Source: Cyathus striatus (taxonomy: Eukaryota; Basidiomycota; Agaricomycetes; Agaricales; Nidulariaceae). From it: 64,000 nt of DNA. The stretch lies in NCBI GenBank assembly GCA_025738555.1, contig JAOVFP010000005.1, forward strand, positions 310,001 through 374,000. Direction: 5' to 3'. The translations under genes were made by a program, and so were the position numbers. The notes under the pieces were generated by a model. The model made no database searches. It saw only the letters and a program-made list of their open reading frames with translations, and was not told the origin of the DNA. This document shows, piece by piece, positions 23,876 to 34,937 of this stretch; the stretch's first letter is position 1, and every line of letters begins with the position of its first letter.

Positions 23876-24309
23876 ATGGCAATAGAACCAACATTCATCA
23901 GCTATAAGGAGCAGGCTGATTTTTATAATGTGCGTACCTTTCTCTTCACTTTCTTGTTTTCTAAACAACAAGATTGCGTTAGGCTGGGGACCAAGTTATG
24001 GTGCGCTGGGGCGAACTGGGTGCGCATTGGAGAGCAGCTAGGCTGTTGAGCATTCATCATCAGGGAGAGGACAATGATGAGAGGAGGGAAAAGGGGCTTA
24101 AGATCACTGAAGTTGAAGTAAGTCTCTTGTCAATGCAAACCAATTAACACTGACCTGACCTTATAATAGACAGTGCACTTCTTTGTGTGCATGGGAAGGA
24201 TGCCAAAAAGTTGCCATGTAGTAGGTTGGTATGATATACGTCGCCAGTGAGTTTTTGTATTTGTTATGTTTTTTCTACCTAACATATCATTAGTGCTCGC
24301 AGAAATTGA
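23876..24309 (+). CDS. Small four-exon protein, 93 aa, Tudor-like by inspection; element cargo
   Basis: Exons 23876-23929, 23983-24117, 24170-24246 and 24294-24309 (54, 135, 77 and 16 nt), all with GT-AG borders and consistent phases 0, 0, 2. The peptide has AGDQVMVRWGELGAHWRAAR, then an acidic-basic stretch, then VHFFVCMGRMPKSCHVVGW and YDIRR. The order (G-[DN]-x-V, W-R-[AS], hydrophobic strand, GW) resembles a small Tudor- or chromo-barrel-like module, but this is inference only. A diverged relative with the same intron phases and the same 77-nt third exon sits at 62832-63240. It lies near the left end of the 17 kb element, and points towards the transposase gene, which reads the opposite way. 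Confidence 0.6.
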
Positions 24310-25589
24310 ATGAAATATAAAGTACATAAATGTGTAGTTTAAAAGTTGTAAAATAGTGGTCTTTAATCAATATCTTGGAAGAAACTGGAATGAGAAAGAG
24401 ATGAACAGATTGGCCTTGAACATTGGGCAACGTAAAGAATGAAACATTCCCCACAAAAAGCCCCCTCCTATGGCATACCTCGCTCCTTCAAAATAGTAAT
24501 TGCCTAGCTAATACAAACCTATGGCATGTCCTTCATGTGAATCATGTCCACCTATGTGCTGTGCAGACACAAGCATACAAGCATGAAGCCTAACCAGGGG
24601 TTTGTCTAACTTCATTTTTGTCTTCGTCTCTATGATGCTTAATTCACCAAGGCAGTTCAGTATCGGTCTGCATGAGGGTAAGAATGCTTGGCTCATGTGG
24701 GAGGTGCAGGAGAGTCCTCCTTCTTGACGCCAGTGTCTCTCTCATTCAGTGCTTCAATGTCGGTGCACTCTTCATTATCATGATGCTGTACATATATTGA
24801 GTTATATTAGTTGCAATTAACAATAAACATAACTAAATGAATTCATATGTTCATTGCAGTCACCCCCAAATTACTTCAAGGCTGGAGGAAGATAGTTGGT
24901 GATGAACTCTGAATCCTCACCAGGCAAGGATGATCCCGATGGCGTTCCGACCTAAGGAGCAGACAAATTTGCTGATGCCGATAGCAAACCAGCTCCGATG
25001 TACTCTGTCGCATCCTAGTCTTACTTCGAGACTTGAAGTGGCTGATTGTTCAGTTCCCACTCGATCGTTGCTCTAGCCCTCCATAGTGGAGCTGGCTATG
25101 TGCAGACTTAGCACTGCATTTGGAATGCTCTGGTATTGGATGTTACTCCTCTGAGAGTGGCTGATAGATGCCTTCATGGTGGAGTGTATCGAAACCCTTA
25201 TCCTCCAAGTAGTTGGAGTGACTATTGATCTTGTTTTGCAAGCTATGAGGATTAGAGCGCTGGAATGGCAATGTCAATAATGGAACGTTCTCCACAGAAG
25301 TAAGCAATTCATGCTATGAAAGGAACACAGCCCCAGTATGAATATCAACACTGGCACTGGATTGAAGATTTTCTTAGGTCTAGCACCTGACCAGCTGTAA
25401 TAGTCATATATAAGCCAATCACCAATATCCACTACAAATGATAACTCACACAGATGGGACTGGCACAGCCAATGTACTGAGAGAACAAAGAGGAATCAAG
25501 GTCAATCAGAGCCAATGAGCCAATTTGTAATATAGCTGAATATCTTGGAAGAGAACCAGAATGAGAAAGAGATAACCAGATTGGCCTAC
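24310..25589. other. Element interior without recognised gene
   Basis: A block at about 24365-24430 (..CTTGGAAGAAACTGGAATG..ATTGGGCAACGT) is repeated at 25543-25612, so part of this interval is an internal duplication. No coding region recognised. Confidence 0.4.
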
Positions 25590-25885
25590 AACATTGGGCA
25601 ACATCAGGCAATGCCAGCAACATTGGGAAACGCCAGCAATGTCATGGGCAACATCACAACAATGTCCATGGGCAATGCCAGGCAATGTCATGGCAACACC
25701 AGGCAATGTCAGGCAATGCCAGTCAATGCAAGCAATGTCAGGCAATGCCAATTCGCAGATATTCACAATGCCAGCAATGCCAGGCAACGTCAATTCACAG
25801 AATAGCAACGCCAGGCAATGGCAATCCTCAGAGGGGCAACATCAGGCAATGTCACATACAAAATTGGTGGGCAATGTCAGCAATG
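25590..25885 (+). repeat. Dense GCAAYRYCA array
   Basis: More than 25 near-copies of GGCAATGCCA, GGCAATGTCA, GGCAACATCA and related words in about 300 bp. They match the subterminal repeats next to both ends of the 17 kb element. The glutamine/asparagine/serine-rich frames here are translations of the repeat. Confidence 0.8.
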
Positions 25886-25959
25886 TCACTTGCAAAACTC
25901 ATAGTTATTGTACATGACACTCTGCTTTGGAGTTACTGGAGCAGGTATACAGAAGTAAA

Positions 25960-26335
25960 TGAACAACTACAAAGGTGTCGGTAGTGTCGGTAATGAGCCT
26001 TCCAAGCAGTTGACGAGGTGGTGGGATGAGGGAAGAAGAAATTTGGCTTTAGAAGTACCAAAGCAGCGAGGTGATGGTCATGGTGGTGTAAAAAGGAATG
26101 ACTGTGATGGTGTCGGTAGCATTGGTAATGAGCCTTCCAAGCAGTTGAAAATGAGCTAGGGCGTCTGCTTTAGAATTACCAAAGCAGTTGACGAGGTGGT
26201 GGGATGAGGGAATAAGGAAGTCTGCTTTAGAATTACCAAAGCAGACAAGGTAGGAGTATGAGAGAAGAAGAAATTCTGCTTTAGAATTACCAAAGCAGTG
26301 AGGTGATGGTCATGGTGGTGTGAAAAGTAGGAACA
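25960..26335. repeat. Repeated block with imperfect palindromes (CTGCTTT AGAATTACC AAAGCAG)
   Basis: Four palindromes at about 26045-26064, 26165-26187, 26222-26244 and 26276-26298, separated by repeats of GACGAGGTGGTGGGATGAGGGA and GGTGATGGTCATGGTGGTGT. Each palindrome has a 7-bp stem and a 9-nt loop. Related palindromes with different stems occur at 34260-34780. Confidence 0.7.
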
Positions 26336-27211
26336 CTATGATGATAGGCCAATACTATTTGTTGTTACTGTTTGTTGTTCAATGTTTGAGCTGGAATTTA
26401 AATTCTTAGGTAATTTGTTTTACACTCAGTCAACTAGAAGAGTACTGATACTTATAGGCTCATAAGAAGTAGGCTTAATTATATTAAAATATAATGGGTA
26501 AAAGTAACATGTACAACACTTAATCAAATGAAATGAGTAGCAGTCTAATTTAATCTATACAGTGCTTGGACATTCCATGATGCACCCGATATAAAGTAAC
26601 ATTTTTATTGAGTACTGCATTACAAATATCTAAACTAAGTTGATTTATGTAATATACAAAAATCCTTGGAGTATATTTACCAAATTTTATGGTAGAATTA
26701 GATGTCGAAACATATATAATATGAGGATTATGGAGGAGGTCACTTTTCAGCAAAAAACCAGGACTTGACACAGTATGTCACAGGTGTCACAATAATTCAC
26801 ACCTATGAGTTTGGGTGGGATCAAGAGCATGTGACAAGCCTGTGTCACTCACCGGAAACCATCAAAATCGCTACGTTCTCAGTATTTCCTTTTTAAACAT
26901 CACATTTCTGCCCCTATCAAGCTAATATTGGAGGAAATGTATATATGTACTGTTAAAGTATAGATGAAATTTTGTAAGAAACTACTGCAGCTAGAGAACT
27001 TAATATGTTGGTTATAAAACTGTGCCAAGATGAGATATTTACCTAACTTCGGAGTGATCCCTATTTATCTTCCCCTCCACTGTACATAATTTAAACTTTT
27101 TTTGAGAAGAGAATATACATAGTAGAAAATGTATGTGAAAATTCTAAGCAATACAGCAAAATGGTGAGGCAGGAAGATGAAAGCACAGGTGTGTCAAGGA
27201 GTGTCACTGTG
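26336..27211. other. AT-rich interior, 3' flank of the transposase gene
   Basis: No coding signal recognised. Words of the type GTGTCA..GTGTCAC recur at 26760-26860 and 27180-27220. Confidence 0.4.
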
Positions 27212-30200
27212 TCAAGGAATGTCCAAACTCTGTATGGTCCTTCTTTTGGGACGTGGCTTTGGGCGTGGTTTTTCTTCCATTTGAACTGGTGCCTCTGAGT
27301 CCAATTCTGATTTTTCGTACAAAGGGCCTCTCTAATAAATAGTAAGAACAATTAGCCTTTTCAAGTCATGCAATATTACAATAGCACACCTCAAAATCTT
27401 CTTCAAAGTCTTCAAAGTTTGGATCGTTCCAGCCTTCAGGAAGATTTCCGTATGGATACCAACTATCCTGAAGGGGACCACGATCCAAACCCCATACACC
27501 ACTTCCTGCTCTTCCTGCTTGAGGTGATCTTTCAAAAAGACGTCACTCGAATGCATATAGGCACTCTTTATCAATATCGAGACCATTCACGACACTTGGA
27601 TGGCACTTGAGCTGGTAGTTCCATGATGCCTGTAACAAATCATTGCTGGAGCTAAACTCCTTTGCATATTTAGCTGCAATATAAACCATTACTGCATGTG
27701 CATAAGGGACTTTTAATAACCATTCTGATGCCTTCTCGATCTTGTTGGCTCCAGGAACGTTGAGATAGAACCAATGAGCTATTTCAGCACATTTAAGGGC
27801 TGTGAGATCGCCATAGTGATCGACTGTTCCTGGTACATGTCCTAATTCTTTGGTATTAAGCCTGTTATGAACATATACCACCACTGGTAAATTAAATGTG
27901 TCCTTATCAGTGTCCAGAGGATCACAATCAAGTAATGATTGGAATACTGAGATGTGAGGCTGTAAGATAGTGCTTGTTTCATTAGTTACTTCGATATCAC
28001 AGAACTCAAATATTATGTCCTCCTTGCTATGAGTTTCAAAAGAGCAGGTCCATTTTCCGAGCTATTGTCCACTCAGTACAATTTTGAATGAAATATAAAA
28101 TGACTTACACGCTTAGCGTGTTGTCCCTTCAAATCGCCCCACAGTTCATCTACAATATTCCCCAATGTGACAATGTAATATAAAGAAGGCATAGATGATC
28201 CTTGAACAATGCAATCTCGCCAGAGGTAGACTTTCCACTGACGGTGACCTATTCCGGTGATAATTCTTGATGGATACCAATGATCCCCAATGTGAATTAA
28301 AGCCCCACAGCCTGGGCTATTTAATCACTAAGTACGATTCATGTAAGAGTAATAATTAAATTGCTCACATTAACTGATTGGAAAGTTTATTCTTCTCCCA
28401 GTTTAGTGGCTTTTGAGCTCTGGAAACAATGAATTAGTGGTACTAACTAGCCATGAAGAAAGGTGATCTTACTGGGGATATGAAAACTTGTTTAATTGTA
28501 GTAGAGGTAGAGTGGTAGGGTACAAGCATTCATCACACTTAAAGTCCATGTTGGCCTTGAGATTCGAGGCACGACCATCTCTTTGACATGCTATATGCAT
28601 CCAAGCTCTACAAAAGTCGCACTGCACTGCACCAGACCCCTCATTATCAATCTCTGGTCCATTACCCTTCATCCCACATCGACAATCAAAAGGGGAATCT
28701 GATACACTCTTGACTTCATTGGTTTCAATGTCTCCTTGCAGCGGCTCCACATCACCTTCCAGAGGAACAATGGCTTCATCGGCAGATTCAATTTCTCCAT
28801 CATTCAGCGGCTCCGCTTCACCTTCGAGAGGAAGAGTGGCTTCATTGGTAGGTTCACCTTTGTCTTCGAGTGGCTTAGCATCATTGTTTGATTCGACTTC
28901 ATCAGCAGAAACAACTTCAGATTCACCTGAATTGACTTCAGGAATTTCAATTCGACTATCATATTCTAGGGTAGCTTTCCTGATTTTGTCTGAAGCCCAG
29001 ACACGATCCTCTGGATTCACTAGAGTAAACCCTTGATGCTGGAAAGAAAGGGAGGCTGCTGTAGATAAAATGTGTTTTCCATTAATCTTAATGCCAAACC
29101 ATTGTTGGATATTTTGCTTAATAGAAGTCAAGTATCATTGCTGAGCCCTTGTTCCACCCCGTAGCCGATAAACTACACTGGACATTAGATAGTCTTCTGG
29201 CACCTTAATACTGGGTGCAAACAAAGCTTCATCTGGTGTTAAGTCTTGCATTTCTTTTACAAATCCACCTTCCAGTCCATCATAGTAGTATAGCTTTGAA
29301 TTAGCAGTGTGGCATGTTATAAAATGTCGATGTTTGTGACTATAGAACACATGTCCAACCATATCATAAATGACGCCGTGTTCCCCTTCTAAGGATGAAA
29401 GAGGCGTTAGTGTCGATGGAAAGTGCCATTCTTTTGGAGGCTCTGCTGTTAGACAACTGTTATCAATGTTAAAGATTAAAATGACTGGAATTGACATCCA
29501 AACATCATATTTGAAGATTTTTCCGTTGCAGAGGGTCTCCTCTTCATGCGTTCTAAAGCAGTTGAATGGTCCTTTCTTGTCGAATTGAATACAAGATTGT
29601 AGCCACAGAGTAACCTTGCCATTGTAGCTCTTGAAGTCGTCAAGAGAAAGATCATTGTACATGTGCCTCGATGGTGTTTTGGGGATGTGTACATGTATTC
29701 CATCTGTAGATCAACATTCTCCAACAGTAATTTCTAGCCGTTCAAAATACAAATGCGCTAGATAACTTTCATCACTACTTTCATTCTGGATAATAGCGTA
29801 AAACCAAGACTGTGAATTATTTATTAGTGAATACAGAGAAGAAAATAAATAGAGATAATACATACCCACAGCATGTTACATTTATCTTCAGTAGCATCTC
29901 CAAGCTTATGAATTGTCAAAGATTTCCTGAAAGCATCCCGAGATGCGCCCAGAATCTCTACAATGCCTTTAGCCTTGGGTGTCTTCTGAGCTCGCTCCCA
30001 CTGCTTGAACAATTTCAGAAATTCTGAAAATGCTGAATCACCAAGAACTTTTCCGGATGTATTCTTGAAGTTCTTAGAATTACAATGAAGCGCTTCAAAA
30101 AGGAGTTGTAATGACGAGTCAAGCCAGCAGGAATTATGATACCACCCAAAACAGGGCAGTTCAGGGGGCTTCTTTTTATAGAATTTATGAATGGATGTCT

Positions 30201-33200
30201 TATTTGAACCAGGGAGCGCTTTCACCGATTTTAGAGGAACTTCAAGTGCCAGAACCGTATCAGGTGGTCGTCCATCATTTACATACACATAATTTTCCAT
30301 TGTCTTTTTTGCTTTTGTTTTCTTTTTGGGTGGCAGTATAGGCTCAGCTACAGAGTCTGTATTATCTTCATCATCCACATTGACTTTCCTTTTCTTTTTT
30401 GGGAGCTGTATAGGCTCAGATGTAGAGTCCGTATTATTTTCATCATCCTCATTGGCTTTCCTTTTATTTTTGGGCAAGGGTGCATCCATGTCATCAGGCA
30501 ATCCAGTTGTCTTTTTAGCTTTCCTTTTCCTTTCAGACAGGGGTAAAAGCTCTCCCGGAGTGTCAGGAGGGCATCCATCACTCTTCTCATTCTTGTTTTG
30601 AAAGTTATGGGACTTGCGTCTCTTACCCTTCCAACAATTAGCCCGGCCATAGCATATTACAGCACCATCTAAAAATTACAATTAGCTAAAAGTGTTTAAA
30701 TTAAAGTATGTACACCTACTGGTAGACACTTTAAAAAGTGTGTCGTAACTTTCTGCTACAGCATGAAGCGAATATAGTCCATTCTTGAAGAGGTGGTCAC
30801 ATCCTTGAGTGCAGTAGATCTTCCAATGTTGGGCTTCCACAGTATTTGTTGTTTCAGGCATTGAGTCCCAAATAGCAGGCTCCATAGTCCTCTTCAAAAC
30901 AAATAGCATTGATGCTGTGGATTCATGTAGGTACCAATTAGGCCACGGCCTTGCTAAAGGAAAGTTGTACAAGACAGTTTGCACATCTATTCTAAACTGA
31001 TGCACACTGCTGCAGTTCAACAGAGCCATCATCCTCTTTTTGAACTCCGGAACCCTTTCTGGTGAAACGACTCCATGAATGCAGGAAATTCGAGTAATAT
31101 TAGCTCAAAAGTGTTCTTTGCAGCCTTTAAGTAAGCTTATAGCTGCTTCTGACAGCTCTTCTAATGTACTTGCATCAGCATTGGCCTTCCTAACATTAAT
31201 AAAAGCCTCTATAAACCCATTCCTTTCTGCTTCACTGAAGTCCATGACCTAGAACAATGGGTTCAATAACTATATAGATCTTTATTTGAATAAAAACTTA
31301 CCCCAGCAAAGCAGTCATCTGGAAGATCTACATTCTGAAGTCCTGCTTCCCGATACATGCTATTGAAAAGTGCCTCAAAATGCTTTGCATAATGTTTTGA
31401 AGTTCCTCCTTCACTATATGAGAACATCACTGGAAGCCAACTTGACAGAAGTATGGAGTAAACGGAGGAGATGATCAGAATAGAATTATTGTTCTTCCAC
31501 CATCCATGGGTTGCGTCACTAACGAGACCATTAATAGGACTATCAGCACGCATTTCGAGAAGTATTTGAGATGCCATAAAGTCGGACTGAAAAGAAATAA
31601 CTAATTGGGTTTTAATCCAGGCTTCCACGACAAAATCAGGATATGTCTTCTCGAATTTCTGTAAGATTGATAATCAAACCCAGCGCATGGGTTAAGACCT
31701 TCAGCCTTAATAATCTTATTCTGTTCATACGATATCCTGTCCTTGTTTGCATAAACAGGGGCTATCTTTACAGCTGGAATCCCAGGTTTTCCACTAACAC
31801 TCTTTGCGCCTGAGTGAAGCTGTGCAGGTTTCGCTGCAGGATGATTTTTAACAGTACCTACAAATTGCTTATATTGATGTGGTAACGGGTGTATCTCCTG
31901 CCCAGGCTTCTTGTGACAATGGTACCCTTTGTTCTCGAAGTGAACACCTCTAGCCCAGGTGTATTGCAATGACTGAACCCTACAGTCAATATGGTACAAC
32001 TGTGCAGTACAGTGGCACACTCCATATGAGATTTTGGCACCCTTTTTAACATGAGTAAGTCCTCATAGGATAATCTTACATCCTGAGTTAATGCAGACAA
32101 TAACACCTTGACATTTACAGTCCGTAACCTTACCTTGAATCCAATGATCAGCGTCAACTGAACCATGTTGTCACCTCCCATTGGTTGACCGAACAACCCA
32201 GTGGTGCAAAAGATTGCCAGTTAATTTGATGTAATTATGGGACATGTCAATTTCAATATTTCCATTTGGATACCCATCCCACCAAGTTATTTCAGGATCC
32301 CACTCTTCTAATTCTAATTCTGTACATTTCAATTGGTGGCCAGCTTCCCTATTTTGTTGCTTAGGAGATCGTTGAGACCGTAGTGCACATACAGTCTTCT
32401 TTGTCTGGTCATCCAATTCTCTCTCAGAGGATTCATGGATATGGTGGCCAGCTTTCTTATTTTGTTGCTTAGAAGATTGTTGAGACCATAGTATGTGTGA
32501 AGATTTCTTTGCCTGGTCATCCAATGCATTTTTATGGTGAACAGATTTCTTTGTCCTCTGGTAGCGTGTAGCCTTCTTTATTTTCTGGTCGTCCAATTCA
32601 TTCTCAGAGCTCTCAGAGTCATCCTTCTATGCCAGGTAAGTTATAACATACATGTCAACTGTAGAATGAGGATATTACTTTTTTATGCCTAGGAGACTGT
32701 GGTATATTTACAGTTTTCTTTTCCTTCTGGTTGCATGTAGCCTTCTTTATCTTCGGGTCGTCCGATTCACTCTCAGAGTCTTTGATCTCTGACTCAGAGT
32801 CACATACATGCAGATACTTCTATGCAAGGTAAGTTATAACATACAGGTTAACTGTAGAGTGGGGATCTTACCTTGGTCGTCTTTTTTGGCATAGGAGATC
32901 GTTTGATATCTTCAACCTCACTAAGTATACATACAGTTTTGTTTATCTTTTTGGGGAGTATAGCCCTCTTTATCTTTCGGTCGTCTGATTTGGATACAGA
33001 AGCCGAATCCTCTGTCAGTTTATGTTTATCAGGTTTGGAATCAAAAATGGGAGCTTCACAATGAAAGTCACTCTCCGATTCGATCAATTCAACTGATTCA
33101 ACTGATTCAACCACAGAAAAAAGTGTCAGGGAATCGCTCCCTGATTCGGAGGCTTTAGATAGAGATGGACGAGGGGGTGCTGCTTCAGAGAGGAGAGGAC

Positions 33201-33774
33201 AGGGGGTAGCTTTCTTTTCAGGGCATTTCCCCAGTTTCTCTTCCTTGATGATATCCTTGATGGAATTAGAAAGGAGCAGGGCTTCTTTCACTGTAACCTC
33301 TCTATTTTCATTGCCTTTGGCATTAGAAGTGCTATCTACAGATATATCTGCCATGATTGCAATTGATGGGATATCCTTTGATTTTCTGTCCACAATGTCA
33401 GTCTTAGCCTCTTCTGCTGCCTTAATAAGTCCTCGGTATCAGTACTACGAATATTTATATCATATTGGTGAATATCTTACCTTGCCCCCAGACCCAACAT
33501 TAGCTTTGACATGGGCATCATCTGACTCATCACAGCTTGCTTCAACATAGTAGAGAACATTTCCTGATAGGAAGAAAGAGTTCACTGACAAATCATATTT
33601 ATTAAATATAGATTCCTTACCAGTTTTCCAATCTCTAACTTCACATAGCTGTTTTTTGGTTTTTTTCTTCGCTGGTAATTCAGTAACTTCAACTGGCTGC
33701 ACGGACTGTTTTTTGGTTTTTTTTTCCATTGGTGAATTGGTAACTTCAACTGACTGTATGCTTGACTCAGACAA
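27212..33774 (-). pseudogene. GCM-domain Mutator-like transposase fused to USP-like peptidase and PHD finger
   Basis: Read right to left. 33774-32210: basic, acidic and serine-rich N-terminal region with tandemly repeated exons. About 32290-32170: ITWWDGYPNGNIEIDMSHNY and LLHHWVVRSTNG. About 32040-31900: WRKY/GCM-type zinc finger (CHC..YHIDC..GYHCHKK). 31640-30690: DDE-type core with GLVSDATHGWW and, further on, MPETTNTVEAQHWKIY, all characteristic of basidiomycete GCM-domain transposases. 30500-30300: PKKKRK-type nuclear signals. 30180-29140: USP-like peptidase with NSCWLDSS (Cys codon 30127-30129) and a GHVFYSHKHRHF His box. 28690-28500: PHD finger (CRCGMK..CDFCRAWMH..CDECL). 28340-27212: C-terminal region with GDHWYPSRII and a proline/lysine tail. 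Defects: TGA at 31105-31107 and an extra base at about 32177. It would act in the nucleus; the peptidase role is unknown. Confidence 0.75.
32600..32890 (-). repeat. Tandemly duplicated exon-intron unit in the transposase N-terminus
   Basis: The segment TTCTATGCCAGGTAAGTTATAACATACATG (about 32623) recurs at about 32818 in near-identical form, as do the following ACTGTAGA[AG]TG(A/G)GGAT blocks. Coding repeats of about 50 residues (..QQNKKAGHH.. / ..QQNREAGHQ..) at 32330-32530 extend the pattern. This suggests recent internal expansion of the disordered N-terminal region. Confidence 0.6.
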
Positions 33775-33849
33775 TTGTCACTTCTGTTTCTTTTCATGTT
33801 TGAATAGTTCAGATATGAACTGTGTTACATTGGGCTGAAGGAGACACTA

Positions 33850-34840
33850 TTTATTACTCTCAAGTACTTACTAGATATCAAGGACTTACAAATGACATTA
33901 GAGTTGCTGTAGTTGTGCTTTGGAGTTTCATAGAGAGCTAAAGGAAAGGAAAGGAAGGGGGGCGCTGCTTCAGAGGTACCAAAGCAATCATAAAGGGGCT
34001 GAGGGAATAGAGATAGCTTTGAAGTAACAAGAGTCATAAAGAGTTAAAGAGCCAAAAGACAGGAAGAGTGCTTTCGAGTAACAGAGCAACTTAAAGGGGG
34101 AGGGAAGAGAGTAACTGTGAATGCTTGGAATTTCAAAAAAAGAACCCCCTTGAGCAGAGTCAGACTCAGAAAAATAAAGTACCCACCACATTAGGACACT
34201 GACAGGCTGACAGCTATCAATTGTGTCGCAAGCGAGGTATAGACATGAAGAATAGAAATACATGCCTTAGAATTACCTAGGCATGTTCGTGGGGAGAGAG
34301 ATATGAAGATACATGCCTCAGAATTACCGAGGCATGTTCGTGGGGAGAAAGAAACAAAGATGGGAATAGAAATGCTTGCCTTAGGAGGCTGTGCTTGCTG
34401 AGATAATCAAAGCTCAAATATGGACCAACAAAAAATTTCCACTCAAACATTGAACAACAAAAAGGACAGCTTTCTTGCTTCTTTTTATAACATTGCGTTG
34501 CTGCTTCAGCTTTCTAAGGCTGACGCTCTCCCCCTCTCCCCCTACTTTACCATACCACAACATCACTACTTAGGTTTTTCCAAAGTAGACCTTCCCCTCT
34601 CCCACTTCTTCACCATTACTTTCACACCACTACCACATCGCTACTTAGGTACTTCCAAAGTAGGTGCCCTCCCTCCTTTACCATTATTTTCACACCACTT
34701 CACTACTTTGCTACTTCCAAAGTAGACGGACGCTCTCTCCACTCCACTGCATCGCTGCTTTGGTACTCTAAAGCAGGCACTCTCCCCCTCCCCTATCTTC
34801 CTAGCTTCCTTCGGTTACTGCATTTTTGGTAACTCTGGCA
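33850..34840. promoter_or_regulatory. Divergent intergenic region with hairpin repeats
   Basis: Lies between the start of the minus-strand transposase gene and the plus-strand accessory gene. Hairpins: 34261-34285 and 34312-34336 (CATGCCT stem, AGAATTACC-type loop), then in the opposite orientation 34566-34588, 34641-34663, 34703-34725 and 34755-34776 (CTACTT or CTGCTTT stems, GGTACTTCC-type loops). Stems differ between copies but remain complementary. As the only gap between the two divergent genes it should hold both promoters; that is inference from position. Confidence 0.55.
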
Positions 34841-34937
34841 TCACTTCAAACCCTTTGCCGCCCCTTTACCCTACCTCTGCTGATCAGTCTACTCCATATC
34901 CACCCCTTGACATTACACTAACTTCTTTCCTAGCAAC

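Noticed and set aside
25545..25984. Gln/Asn/Cys-rich frames in three phases
   Set aside because: All are translations of the GCAAYRYCA array.
28710..29036. Plus-strand serine-rich frame
   Set aside because: It is the complement of the acidic linker between the peptidase and PHD exons of the minus-strand transposase gene.
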